A DNA stretch of 64,000 nt from Pseudomonas sp. WN033 (GTDB lineage: Bacteria; Pseudomonadota; Gammaproteobacteria; Pseudomonadales; Pseudomonadaceae), in the NCBI GenBank assembly GCA_002287035.1, contig NSKG01000009.1, positions 124,001-188,000 on the forward strand. The letters are read 5' to 3'. Of this stretch, positions 51,806 to 60,564 are shown piece after piece. Under the pieces are notes generated by a model. It had not been told where the DNA came from and did not search any database. It was given only the letters and a program-made list of their open reading frames with translations. How positions within the stretch are numbered: the stretch's first letter is position 1; every line of letters starts with the position of its first letter. A program made the translations under genes and the position numbers.

Positions 51806-52159
51806 GGTATGGCTCCTTGGTGAGTTACATACCAGTCCCTGCTTGTGTATTTTTAAACCGTACTTACTCCATTACCCGATCTATCCAGTTTGGTATTCCT
51901 CCTGTCTTTGGCTCTGGGATTGCGCTTGATTGCTCAGTGAATTCAGGTAAGGGGTTAGTAGCCATCGAGTATATAAATTGATCCCGATCCAGCCCGGCTG
52001 CCGACGCCTAGCCTGGCAAGCACTTCTGAGAAAAAAGCACGCTGGGGGTGGTACAAAAAGCAAGGTGAGTTGATGACACGTTAGCTGATCTGCAGCTGTC
52101 GAGATGCAGCTGAGAGAGTCGACATAGGAGCACCACGACCTGACGCCGTGGTGCTCCGG
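51806..52159. other. 354-bp gene-free stretch with a stable hairpin
   Basis: Between the Gp2-type gene and alpA. More A+T-rich than the neighbours near 51840-51990. A hairpin with perfect 11-bp arms, GGAGCACCACG (52127-52137) and CGTGGTGCTCC (52147-52157), lies right after the alpA stop, without a T run. A CTGCAGCTG / GCAGCTGAG repeat precedes it. It could be a terminator for alpA or an origin-like structure for the Gp2-type protein; nothing else recognised. Confidence 0.45.
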
Positions 52160-52357
52160 TCAGACAATGCCGTCTTGCTTATCCCGTTCTTCGATACGCT
52201 CAAGAATCCAATCCTGAATTTCGCTCTCGATCCACCCCACGCAGCGGTCACCCAGTGAAATAGGTTTGGGGAAGAAGTTCTCGCTGATGTATTTATAGAT
52301 AGTGGACCTGGCTAGGCCCGTTGCGCTCATCACGTCACGCAGTCGAATGATCCTCAT
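52160..52357 (-). CDS. AlpA-family regulator / excisionase-like
   Basis: A 65-residue protein: MRIIRLRDVMSATGLARSTI followed by YKYISENFFPKPISLGDRCV is the classic AlpA/MerR-like winged helix, ending WIESEIQDWI. AlpA proteins activate integrase genes in integrated elements. No integrase is visible in the window. Confidence 0.88.
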   Translation of the reverse strand: MRIIRLRDVMSATGLARSTIYKYISENFFPKPISLGDRCVGWIESEIQDWILERIEERDKQDGIV

Positions 52358-52436
52358 GAGCAGTCTCCTCTGTTGGCTCAGAGGATGTGGCGCAGAGGTA
52401 AAAAAAGATAAAAATTGCTGCCTGGCCTTGGGCTCA

Positions 52437-53624
52437 CTAGTCCACGCTAATCATAATTACGTCTGCAGGATGAACTGTGGCCAAGGTGATAATTTCAGCA
52501 AAATACTCCGACTCTTGGCGCCTGAATGGTCTAACCTGAATGCCGCTGTACACCATCTCACCCGAAGCACCTGAGGGCAGCCACCACTTCACTAGACAGG
52601 CGATCTCAACAATGCAAAATGCCAGCTCGCCAAGCAGCGACTTCGATAGGTCTTCCGGCCAACCGGATATGTCATCGTTTTCGTGAGGCACCACCAAAAA
52701 ATGACTAAGTCGCTTGATCAGCCCGGAGTCCTGCAACAGGCTAGCGCAATTTTTTTTAAATGAGTCTAGCTGGATCCAATGCTGACTCAGCAACTGCGAA
52801 ACTTCATGCGTGACTCGTGATAGCAATAGCGCTACCTCCTCCGCTCGCATGCTGGCAACAAGCTTACTTATTGCTCTGTGCTTGCTGTTTCGAAGTCGGT
52901 CATAGAAGACGTCTGCGCTAGCCGAAACATGGAGTATAAGGCTGTCCGGATGCAAGCTGCCAAGCAGAGTGAGGTAGAAGATTGACTTCTGCTTTGAAGG
53001 CTTAAACCACCGACTGGACGCTCCCGGAACCACCCGCAGCACTTTCAGATCCTGAGACGCTTCTCGTAAGTGGTTTCTGAGGCGTGAGGCTGAAAGCCCG
53101 GTGAGCTTACGCAAAGTTCGAGAGTCATCTATAGACGCTCTCCCAAGCATATCGCTGCTCCCTGCCAAGATCGCCATAGTCAAACGCATGGAAGGAAGGG
53201 GCGCTTCTGATTTTTTTCGTTTTGGTGGTTTCCCGTCAGTTGCCGGCTGAGCACTCTCTTGCTGCCTGGAGACATCAGGGTTTGGCAAGTGCTGGCCCTG
53301 CAATAATTGCTCAACCAGTTTCTTTTGGCCAGGCCAGGATTCACACCCAACAGACTGGCTAGCCTCCAGAGTCACTTTATACGAACGCATTGACTTCACT
53401 TCGCCAGAATGCGTTTCGAGCCCTTCCAAAATACACCCAGCCTTAGCCAATGCACCCAGCCCCGACGCAACCAGATAGCGAGATACCGATAACCTTTCGC
53501 ACAGCTCCTGTGCACTAAAAACCTCGCCGTCAGACACAGTACAAAACACTGTTGCTGCCAACAAGAAACGCTCGTTACACGACAACCCGTGCTCCTCACT
53601 TAGCCTGGCAAAGCCCTCGAACAT
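52437..53624 (-). CDS. Winged-helix protein, unknown
   Basis: A 395-residue protein from ATG 53624 (MFEGFARLSEEHGLSCNERF), with GAGGAG closely upstream. Residues about 35-70 (FSAQELCERLSVSRYLVASG) form a helix-turn-helix; a second DNA-binding-like part (RKLTGLSASRLRNHLREAS) lies near residue 180. The C-terminal half is globular and unrecognised. Base composition near 50 % G+C, lower than core genes. It is divergent from the ribbon-helix-helix gene with two palindromes between them, suggesting mutual or self regulation. Confidence 0.6.
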   Translation of the reverse strand: MFEGFARLSEEHGLSCNERFLLAATVFCTVSDGEVFSAQELCERLSVSRYLVASGLGALAKAGCILEGLETHSGEVKSMRSYKVTLEASQSVGCESWPGQKKLVEQLLQGQHLPNPDVSRQQESAQPATDGKPPKRKKSEAPLPSMRLTMAILAGSSDMLGRASIDDSRTLRKLTGLSASRLRNHLREASQDLKVLRVVPGASSRWFKPSKQKSIFYLTLLGSLHPDSLILHVSASADVFYDRLRNSKHRAISKLVASMRAEEVALLLSRVTHEVSQLLSQHWIQLDSFKKNCASLLQDSGLIKRLSHFLVVPHENDDISGWPEDLSKSLLGELAFCIVEIACLVKWWLPSGASGEMVYSGIQVRPFRRQESEYFAEIITLATVHPADVIMISVD

Positions 53625-53648
53625 GGCGCTCCTCACCCTAATTACACC

Positions 53649-53668
53649 AAAATAACAGGTGTTATTTT
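53649..53668. promoter_or_regulatory. 20-bp palindrome, probable operator
   Basis: AAAATAACAGGTGTTATTTT: perfect 9-bp arms around GG, in the control region between the divergent genes at 53624 and 53796. Confidence 0.7.
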
Positions 53669-53689
53669 CGAAAACTCTAATATCGTGAT

Positions 53690-53712
53690 CATATCGTTAT
53701 CATTACGATATG
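53690..53712. promoter_or_regulatory. Second operator-like dyad
   Basis: CATATCGT-N7-ACGATATG, 8-bp perfect arms, upstream of the ribbon-helix-helix gene; a related TATCGTGAT half lies just before it. Confidence 0.6.
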
Positions 53713-53795
53713 AAAATGATTATTGCCCTAGCGCAATCACAGTGCCATATTCTTCGACCACAGAGCTGCGCCCAATAACAAAGGAGGAAGTGTGC

Positions 53796-54626
53796 ATGCC
53801 GAGGAAGCGCGTCCGAGGATTGGGCTGGTTAAACCGTAGAGACGCTGACCAAATCTTCTGGGCAGCAAACTACCTCAGGGATCGAAGGAAAGAGCTTCGG
53901 CCCTACTCACGCCATCTTGACGTTGAGGAGTACGGTTACGACGACCTGATTGCTATTGGCGAGGACCTTGAGCGGAAAATAGAGTCTGGCGGGTCGGAGG
54001 CCCGCTCAATTGAAAAGCTCCTCCAAGATATGAAAGCAGCAGCTCGCGGGGCTAAAGCACGCAAAAAGCAAAGGGAAAGCGGCGCCCGAAAAGTAGTGAT
54101 TAGTGGCAAGGCAGGCAAGCAACTGGCCGCCCTTGCAGCATCGCAAAAAATGAGTGAGGGCTCTCTACTCGAAAAGCTGATCGAGCGGTCATTCAAAGCC
54201 AAGACTCGGGCTTCGAAGCGGACTGGGCACAAGGTAAGACCCTTAGAACCACTGAACCTGGGGGTTTCCCTTGAAGAGATCAAGAGTTTTCTCGGTGGAG
54301 AAGGTCTGCGTACAGGTCACCAGGAAATCGACCCTTCCGACCTTCCCTTGCAGCCTGATGGTAACGAATATGATGCAGCCGGGGCCATTACACCTCTAGT
54401 GGCCAGCAATGATTTAGCTAAGCTGGAATCCGATGATGACGGGGTTGCCGGTCTCCCACCGAATACGCCCCCTATACCGGTAGTACAGCTTGCTGAAGAC
54501 AGCAATTCACTTCCGCCCGTTGATACCAACGACCAGCTTCTGAGCAAAACCGGCCAACGGCCCAACTCCTCCGCTCAATCGACGATCATTAATGCGATGA
54601 GAGACATGAAAAAGGTTAAATCCTGA
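53796..54626 (+). CDS. Ribbon-helix-helix-like DNA-binding protein
   Basis: A 276-residue protein from ATG 53796 (MPRKRVRGLGWLNRRDADQI) with AAGGAGGAAG upstream; a longer frame to 53685 runs through the operator region and is rejected. Residues about 95-130 (ARKVVISGKAGKQLAALAAS and SEGSLLEKLIERSF) resemble the ribbon-helix-helix of MatP-like proteins. The C-terminal 130 residues are acidic and disordered. A maintenance or regulatory role in the integrated element is likely (inference). Confidence 0.6.
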   Translation: MPRKRVRGLGWLNRRDADQIFWAANYLRDRRKELRPYSRHLDVEEYGYDDLIAIGEDLERKIESGGSEARSIEKLLQDMKAAARGAKARKKQRESGARKVVISGKAGKQLAALAASQKMSEGSLLEKLIERSFKAKTRASKRTGHKVRPLEPLNLGVSLEEIKSFLGGEGLRTGHQEIDPSDLPLQPDGNEYDAAGAITPLVASNDLAKLESDDDGVAGLPPNTPPIPVVQLAEDSNSLPPVDTNDQLLSKTGQRPNSSAQSTIINAMRDMKKVKS

Positions 54627-54759
54627 GTCAGCCGGCATCCGTTACCACAACAGCTATGAGGCTCGAGCATGACGGCAATGCAACATCGATTCCAAAAAGT
54701 ATTCCAAAGGAAACTTGAACTGTCACATATCCTTATCTATCAATATGTTACAGATCCTG

Positions 54760-54779
54760 TTCAGATTACCCCGGCACCA
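54760..54779 (+). other. tRNA-like 3' end, candidate attachment site
   Basis: TTCAG...CCCCGGCACCA resembles a tRNA T-loop plus an acceptor 3' strand with CCA, just before an intrinsic terminator. No full tRNA folds upstream, and the T-loop lacks the invariant A at position 58, so this may be an att remnant or chance. Confidence 0.25.
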
Positions 54780-54785
54780 AAACCA

Positions 54786-54820
54786 AGCCCCTGAAGACGC
54801 CAATATCTTCAGGGGCTTTT
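54786..54820 (+). terminator. Strong intrinsic terminator
   Basis: AGCCCCTGAAGA (54786-54797) pairs perfectly with TCTTCAGGGGCT (54806-54817), followed by TTTA. It lies between the end of the element and the convergent ankyrin lipoprotein gene. T-run orientation favours the plus strand. Confidence 0.8.
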
Positions 54821-54841
54821 ACTTTCCAGCATCGAAACCAA

Positions 54842-57436
54842 CTACTCGGCCACCACCAACTGATACTCGGTCCAGGTCCGTCCGCGGGTGTGAATAAGCA
54901 CATAACCCTGCCCGGTCGGGCGAAAGCCCTGAGTCAGGGCTGCGCTGTAGAGCGCCCGCCAGGTTGACTCGGCATCACTGCGCTCAGCATCAAAGGGCGT
55001 ACTCAGTACCTGCATGGCTGGGCTTGTCGACAGTGCATAACCAGCCACTGCTGCTCCGCTACCACTGACCGGATAGGACACCTGCAAAGGCACATTCTCT
55101 GGGCTGACCGCCGCCAGGTCATCAAAGACCAGCGTCAAAGGGCCGCTGATGCTCAAGCGGGCACGCCTGTTGGCTGCTATACCTACGTTGGTAGCCAGAC
55201 CGCGCAGGTCACTACGCAAGCGTTTAGGCGTTAATTGGTAATGCCGCCCAAACAGTTGGGTTTCGCCGCGCTGCAGCAGGCTGACCGGATACTCGATACC
55301 CTCGTCACGAATCACCAGCACATCACCCTCTCGCAGATTGGCTGCCACCTGTCGGCTGACCGGCAACGGCGCATAATCATCCTCCACGCACAGGCGGGCC
55401 CGCAACGCCTGCTGCGTGCTGGCAAGTAGCTGCGCATTGCCAGCCAGCGCCGTGCAGACGGCCATATCGTAGCCGCCCCAGGCCTGGCGAGCGGCATCGG
55501 CAGCCAGCAGTTGCGTGATAACGGTTTCCGAGGCCTGTTCGGCGGCCATCAGCAGCGCGGTCTGGCGCCCCCGAGCGGCTTCCTGGCGATCCGGCCCACC
55601 GACACCAGCCTGGCGGGCACGGGTCTGGGCGTGCACGTCAGCACCGGCTGCCAGCAGCAGGCTTACCGCTTCGGCGTTGTCCTGTTGCACGGCGGTCATC
55701 AGTGCGGTCTTGCCCCAGGCATTGGCCTGATTCGGGTCCAGCCCCTGTTCAAGCAGATAAGCCAGCGCTGGCGGGTTGTTGGCGGCGGCCATGAGGGCCG
55801 TATCACCGTCGGCACCAAGCCCGCGCTCCTCGCCGAAGGTACGGCTTTCCCAGGCCAGAAAGTCGCGCACTGCCGGCAATGGTCCCTGATTCAACAGCAC
55901 GCTGTGCAGACGCTGGAAACTGCGCCCGTGCTCCAGTTCGCCTGGGGTCGGGGCAATCCCGTAACGCGGCTGATAGCTGGCAAATCCCGCCAGCGGCAAG
56001 CCCGGCACGCCGGCTGGCGCCTGCAGATTCTCCAGGCTGCGGGCAAAGGTTTCATGCAGCAGCAGGTCCGCGGCGGCGCTCGCCTGAGCGGTATCCAGCC
56101 CCTGCTGCTGATACATCGCGTACAGCTCAGCGTGTGCCGGATGCAGCAGAGGCAATAGTTGCTGGTAGCGCTGCTTGCTGCGCAGGTTGCGCTCGGACCA
56201 CTGGAACAGCATCTCCAGCGCCTGGTCATGGCGCTGACGCAGGGCTGGATCGCGGCCATAACGAGACAATGCATCAGCCCCCAGCAGCGGCAGGTTCAGC
56301 AGCGTCCACTGACGCTCCTTCCAGCGCTGAAAATTGTCACGCCGTTCATGCTGGGCATACCCAGGCAAGGGATCACCCGCCAGCGTATCCAATGCTTCGG
56401 TCAACTGGCTGTAAATCGGTAAACCTTCAAGCAGGCGCGTGCGCGGCGGGGTCAGGTAGCTTTGGTACAGGCACAGCGGCTGCAGATTACCGCCTTGCAA
56501 CGCATAGAGTCCGGCAAACGCCGACTCGCCTCGCGCGGCTGGCGAGTAGAAGCCCCAGGTTTCATTGACCAGCACCAGGGGGCGCCCCTCACGCTCAAAA
56601 ACATCAATCCGCGCATAGTCGCCTGTCTGTGACGAGGATACGTTGGCCCGCCCGCCATAGTTCGGCTGTGCCGCTACCCAGCGCGGCAACGTACGTTGAT
56701 CCAGTTGCAGCACGCCGTTAATGCTCAAGCCACGGCTGCGCTGTTGATAGCCGGCAAACGGCCCGGCATTGTAGCGATCGACCTCCAACTGCACGCCGGC
56801 CAGATTGATCTGTTGCTCACCACCTGCGCTGCTGATCAGCGCACGATTGCCGGGCAAACGCGCTACATCCGGATCACCATGGCGCCTCAAGTCGGCATTC
56901 AGGGCATTGGCCAGTGGCTGGCACAAGGCATCGTGCCCCTCGGCCAGACGAAACTCTGCGTAAGCCGCCAACGGGTGCTCGGCATTACTGCGCGGGCTGA
57001 CCGACGGCCAGCTATCCAGTGCCTGCAGCCGCTCCTGATAGAGCCGGCCCAGACAAGCCTGTGCAGTTGGATCGGCAACCCCGCTACTGGCGCTCTGCTC
57101 GCCCAGGCCGCACTGGCCCGCCCGGCTCAACTGCCACTGGCGCTGACTGGCCTCGAGCAGCAACGCACCGACCAGATCCAGCTCCTGCACACGCTGGTGC
57201 ACACGCTCGGCCAAATGCCGATCAAGGCTGGCCAATGCATCACTGGTACAGATCTGCCAGTGCACCTCGGGCAAGGCGCCGCTGCAGGCAAAGCTGGCCC
57301 GCATGGAGACTGGCGGCGGCAACACCTGCGGCGCCTCAGGGGTTTGAACAGGAGCCGGTGGCGCGCTGACGCAGCCACCAAGCAGCAGCCCGGCAAACAC
57401 TGGCAAGAACCATGAACGGGACAGGGCAAGCTGCAT
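54842..57436 (-). CDS. Ankyrin-repeat lipoprotein
   Basis: An 864-residue protein with signal peptide and lipobox LLGGC at residues 18-22, followed by a proline-rich linker. Residues about 75-150 are a small Cys-containing domain, and the central part is unrecognised. Ankyrin repeats lie at about 540-640 (GDTALMAAANNPPALAYLLE; GKTALMTAVQQDNAEAVSLL; TALLMAAEQ), with a C-terminal beta domain after them. It is the last gene after exbB-exbD-tonB, 15 bp downstream of tonB, so it is probably a periplasmic partner of that system. No closer function can be given. Confidence 0.75.
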   Translation of the reverse strand: MQLALSRSWFLPVFAGLLLGGCVSAPPAPVQTPEAPQVLPPPVSMRASFACSGALPEVHWQICTSDALASLDRHLAERVHQRVQELDLVGALLLEASQRQWQLSRAGQCGLGEQSASSGVADPTAQACLGRLYQERLQALDSWPSVSPRSNAEHPLAAYAEFRLAEGHDALCQPLANALNADLRRHGDPDVARLPGNRALISSAGGEQQINLAGVQLEVDRYNAGPFAGYQQRSRGLSINGVLQLDQRTLPRWVAAQPNYGGRANVSSSQTGDYARIDVFEREGRPLVLVNETWGFYSPAARGESAFAGLYALQGGNLQPLCLYQSYLTPPRTRLLEGLPIYSQLTEALDTLAGDPLPGYAQHERRDNFQRWKERQWTLLNLPLLGADALSRYGRDPALRQRHDQALEMLFQWSERNLRSKQRYQQLLPLLHPAHAELYAMYQQQGLDTAQASAAADLLLHETFARSLENLQAPAGVPGLPLAGFASYQPRYGIAPTPGELEHGRSFQRLHSVLLNQGPLPAVRDFLAWESRTFGEERGLGADGDTALMAAANNPPALAYLLEQGLDPNQANAWGKTALMTAVQQDNAEAVSLLLAAGADVHAQTRARQAGVGGPDRQEAARGRQTALLMAAEQASETVITQLLAADAARQAWGGYDMAVCTALAGNAQLLASTQQALRARLCVEDDYAPLPVSRQVAANLREGDVLVIRDEGIEYPVSLLQRGETQLFGRHYQLTPKRLRSDLRGLATNVGIAANRRARLSISGPLTLVFDDLAAVSPENVPLQVSYPVSGSGAAVAGYALSTSPAMQVLSTPFDAERSDAESTWRALYSAALTQGFRPTGQGYVLIHTRGRTWTEYQLVVAE

Positions 57437-57451
57437 GGCTGGGTTCTCCGG

Positions 57452-58180
57452 TTATTTGATGAAAATGGCCGTGCCGTAAATGGTCACCTGGCCGCTGCCA
57501 CCCGGAGGCGGCGGAAATGGGCCGGCATTGAGGATGGCGCGCTCGGCAGCTGCGTCGAGCAACTCGTCGCCACAGCGGTCGATCGTGTAGGACTGCATCC
57601 GCCCGTTGGCATCGACCACGATTTCATAGGGGATATAACACTGGCGCTTGAAATCATTGGGATCACCCCGATAGCCGGGCGGCGGCTTATAGACCGAACC
57701 TTCGGGGCGCTGCAAATGGGCTATCACGCGGTTTTTGACCGTATCGGCATAGCCCGATGGCGCCAGCCGTGCCCGCGTGCCAATGTCAGCACTGACACTG
57801 GGCGTCGGCGGTGCAGCCCAGTCCTGGTTGGCGCCGAAGGCATAGCTCGGTGGTGCGGCCGGATCGGCAGCGACCGGTTGCCGCGGTGCCGGACTCGGAC
57901 TCGGGCGGGGCGCTGGCGGCGGGCGGACTGGCTCAGGCTCGGGTTCTGGCTCTGGCACTGGTTCAGGCTCTGGTTCAGGCGCGGGCATCTCAATCAGCTC
58001 CACCGCCACAATGGCAGACGCCTCAACCACCGGACGGCTGAAACGCTCGCTCAGCAGCCAGGCCAGCAAGGCAGCATGCAACAGCAGCGAAAGCAGGATC
58101 AACAGCATCCGCAGCGGCCAGCCAATCGGCGCTGCCTGGTCAGCCGTCGTCGAGCGCTCTGATGTCGGCTGGCCGGACAT
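57452..58180 (-). CDS. tonB: TonB-like energy transducer
   Basis: A 242-residue protein: cytoplasmic N-terminus, membrane helix about 22-44 (GWPLRMLLILLSLLLHAALL), a long Pro-Glu (PEPEPEP) and Pro-rich periplasmic spacer (67-115), and a C-terminal TonB-type domain (PYEIVVDANGRMQSYTIDRC near 185). It transmits proton-motive-force energy from ExbBD to outer-membrane receptors. Its start shares bases with the exbD stop. Confidence 0.82.
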   Translation of the reverse strand: MSGQPTSERSTTADQAAPIGWPLRMLLILLSLLLHAALLAWLLSERFSRPVVEASAIVAVELIEMPAPEPEPEPVPEPEPEPEPVRPPPAPRPSPSPAPRQPVAADPAAPPSYAFGANQDWAAPPTPSVSADIGTRARLAPSGYADTVKNRVIAHLQRPEGSVYKPPPGYRGDPNDFKRQCYIPYEIVVDANGRMQSYTIDRCGDELLDAAAERAILNAGPFPPPPGGSGQVTIYGTAIFIK

Positions 58181-58614
58181 CAGAGCGCAAGCTCCTCGGT
58201 GGCGACCAGGCTGATACGGCTGTAACCGGCCTTCTGCAGGGTATTCATGACGCGCATCAAGGTGCCGTAATCGACCGCCTGATCCCCCCGCAAAAACAAT
58301 CGCGCCTCACGATTGCCGCCCGACTGCACATCCACACGGGCAGCGATCTCGGTCAGACTGCTCGGCTGCTCCTGAACAAACAGCGTGCCGTCGGCCTGCA
58401 CACTGACGTAGATGGGCTCAAGCGGAGGCGGATTGGCCTGCGCGGCATTGCTGGGCAAATCAACCGGTACATCCACCGTAGCCAGCGGTGCGGCGACCAT
58501 GAAGATGATCAGCAGTACCAGCATCACATCGACAAAGGGCGTGATGTTCATTTCGGCGTTCTGCTGATAATTGTGGCGCTTGACCACCGGCCCGGAGTCA
58601 AACTGGATGCCCAT
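58180..58614 (-). CDS. exbD: Biopolymer transport protein ExbD/TolR
   Basis: A 144-residue protein with one membrane helix, MNITPFVDVMLVLLIIFMVA at about residues 23-42, containing the conserved proton-path Asp (PFVDVMLVLL), then a periplasmic domain ending RISLVATEE. Directly downstream of exbB, 2 bp apart. Confidence 0.93.
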   Translation of the reverse strand: MGIQFDSGPVVKRHNYQQNAEMNITPFVDVMLVLLIIFMVAAPLATVDVPVDLPSNAAQANPPPLEPIYVSVQADGTLFVQEQPSSLTEIAARVDVQSGGNREARLFLRGDQAVDYGTLMRVMNTLQKAGYSRISLVATEELAL

Positions 58615-58616
58615 GC

Positions 58617-59471
58617 TCAGTGCCCCTCGTCGATCTTGCGCGACACGCTGGCAATCATTTCCGCGGAGAAGTTGTCCAGTGCGCCGACGAAGCCGTTGAT
58701 GTCACGGGCGAACTTGTTGAAGATCATCACTGCTGGAATCGCCGCAAACAGTCCCAGCGCAGTGGCCAGCAGCGCCTCGGCAATCCCCGGTGCGACAATC
58801 GCCAGGCTCGCCGAGCGCATGGTGGCAATGCTGGCGAAACTGTTGAGAATCCCCCAGACCGTGCCGAACAACCCGATAAAGGGCGCCGTGGCGCCGATGG
58901 TAGCCAGCACGCCCATCATGCTGCCCAGCCGGGCCAGATCACGCTCCTGAACGATACTGGCGTTCAGCGACATGCGCTGTAGCATGCGGTTGACCCGACC
59001 GGCATCGGCACTGGCTCCCGGCTGACGGCAGAACTGCTGATACTCACCCATGCCAGCCTGCCACATGCGGCCCATGGCGCTCTGGCCCAGACGCTCACCC
59101 AGCACTTCAATGGTTCCGGCACGAAAGTGCGTCAGAAAACGCTGGTTGGCACGTCGGGCGCGGACAAACACCAGCAGCTTTTCCAGCAGCACGGCCCAGG
59201 TCAGCAACGAACACAGCACCAGAAAGATCATCACCGACTTCACCACCCAGTCAGCCTGCTCGAACATCTCGCGCACGCCGAAGCGCTCGCCCGCAACGGG
59301 CAACTCATCCTGAAGCAGGGTCTGGACCGACTCAGCGGGTGCCTCCGCTGCAGTGTCGGCAATCACGTAACCAGCCGACAGCGCCGCCACAGACAGCAGC
59401 GCGGCAATGGCTACCAGTCTGGCGCGGTTCAGCCAGCGTTGGGTCGACTCACTAAGCAGTGTGGTGAACAT
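58617..59471 (-). CDS. exbB: Biopolymer transport protein ExbB/TolQ
   Basis: A 284-residue protein. An N-terminal segment resembling a signal peptide (about 15-40) precedes the three ExbB helices; IGATAPFIGLFGTVWGILNS near residue 190 and LLATALGLFAAIPAVMIFNK near 235 are the family core. It forms the pentameric proton channel with ExbD. First gene of the exbB-exbD-tonB-lipoprotein operon. Confidence 0.93.
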   Translation of the reverse strand: MFTTLLSESTQRWLNRARLVAIAALLSVAALSAGYVIADTAAEAPAESVQTLLQDELPVAGERFGVREMFEQADWVVKSVMIFLVLCSLLTWAVLLEKLLVFVRARRANQRFLTHFRAGTIEVLGERLGQSAMGRMWQAGMGEYQQFCRQPGASADAGRVNRMLQRMSLNASIVQERDLARLGSMMGVLATIGATAPFIGLFGTVWGILNSFASIATMRSASLAIVAPGIAEALLATALGLFAAIPAVMIFNKFARDINGFVGALDNFSAEMIASVSRKIDEGH

Positions 59472-59501
59472 GGGATCCCCGGTTTGGTTGTTGTTGTCAG
59501 G

Positions 59502-59828
59502 TCAATCACCGGTCTCACCGCTGTCGGTGTCCAGTGTCTGCAGTTCGAGAATGGCGTGCAGGGTAGCCACATAACTGGCAAACGCCTCGCGCCCGCGAGC
59601 GCTCAGACATACCCGGGTACGCGGTTTTTTGCCGTCAAAATCCTTTTTGATACGCACGTAATCAGTGCTTTCGAGGGTATTGAGATGGGCCCCAAGATTG
59701 CCGTCGGTGGTATCGACAATCCGCCGCAGGGCAACGAATTCCAGCCATTGGCTGCTGCCCAGCGTATTCAGTGCAGCCATGATCTTCAGGCGCACCGGCT
59801 GATGGATGATCTCATCGGGTGTTTGCAT
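59502..59828 (-). CDS. Winged-helix transcriptional regulator
   Basis: A 108-residue protein starting MQTPDEIIHQPVRLKIMAAL, with a DtxR/MarR-type wing pattern (DTTDGNLGAHLNTLESTDYV and RVCLSARGREAFASYVATL), as in the HTH_34 family. It follows a membrane-protein gene by a single base, a common pairing in which the regulator controls the operon. The dyad at 60410-60428 is a possible operator. Confidence 0.8.
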   Translation of the reverse strand: MQTPDEIIHQPVRLKIMAALNTLGSSQWLEFVALRRIVDTTDGNLGAHLNTLESTDYVRIKKDFDGKKPRTRVCLSARGREAFASYVATLHAILELQTLDTDSGETGD

Positions 59829-59829
59829 A

Positions 59830-60378
59830 TCAGAGCCTGCCGAGCCAGACACCCGAAAGCATCAGAGTGCCGCCCCAGGTCATCGCCATGGCCCACCAGA
59901 ACCAGGGGCCAGCGAACAGGAAGCTAAGCAGACTCAGACCAGCCAGTGCGCCACCGATCACCAGATAGCGTGGACGCAGCAACACCCCACGGAGAAAATA
60001 CAGTACGCCGACGAACAGCGGCGCGATCATCGCCCCCTGCTCGGGCGACAGCGGCCAGAACACCGCATGCAAAGCGACAATGAGAAAAAGAATGGCACCG
60101 AGAATCAGCAGATAACGCCAACCAATCCCGGGCAGCAAGGCATTGGTGCGACGTGCCAACAAGGCACCGGCAACCAGGCACAGCAGCACCAATGGCACCC
60201 AGATCAGCAACAGATGCTGTTCGAATAGCGCGCTGGCAACCAGACCAATACTATTGGCCGCGCCCCAGAGGATGAGTTGCGCCGACTCGGCCTGATAGTC
60301 CTGAAAGCCGGCGGCACGTGCCTTGATGGCATCGATTTCACGCAGCGCTTGGGCTGCTTCTTCAGCGGAGGGCGACAT
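59830..60378 (-). CDS. Polytopic membrane protein, unknown
   Basis: A 182-residue protein: a short helical N-terminus (residues 1-32), then five or six membrane helices (from about 33 to 180, for example LLLIWVPLVLLCLVAGALLA and YLLILGAILFLIVALHAVFW). Cotranscribed with the winged-helix regulator. No transport signature recognised. Confidence 0.7.
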   Translation of the reverse strand: MSPSAEEAAQALREIDAIKARAAGFQDYQAESAQLILWGAANSIGLVASALFEQHLLLIWVPLVLLCLVAGALLARRTNALLPGIGWRYLLILGAILFLIVALHAVFWPLSPEQGAMIAPLFVGVLYFLRGVLLRPRYLVIGGALAGLSLLSFLFAGPWFWWAMAMTWGGTLMLSGVWLGRL

Positions 60379-60409
60379 GGCAACTCACGTGTTTGTTCTT
60401 ATTGCAAAG

Positions 60410-60428
60410 TACTCTATTTCACAGAGTA
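60410..60428. promoter_or_regulatory. Operator-like dyad upstream of the membrane protein operon
   Basis: TACTCT-N7-AGAGTA, 32 bp upstream of ATG 60378. Spacing suits a dimeric winged-helix protein such as the product at 59502-59828. Confidence 0.5.
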
Positions 60429-60564
60429 GACAAAAACAAGAGCTGTCTCATAGATTGATCCAGGTGATGCCTGTGCATTAGCAAAACGATGTCACATCGG
60501 AGTCGTTCGCCCATTGGACGCTCACTACAGTAACTTTACCGCCCAAGCTAGTAGCCGGAATCAG

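Noticed and set aside
54720..54782. A complete tRNA gene before the terminator
   Set aside because: Only the last dozen bases resemble a tRNA; no cloverleaf can be drawn upstream and the T-loop lacks the conserved A58.
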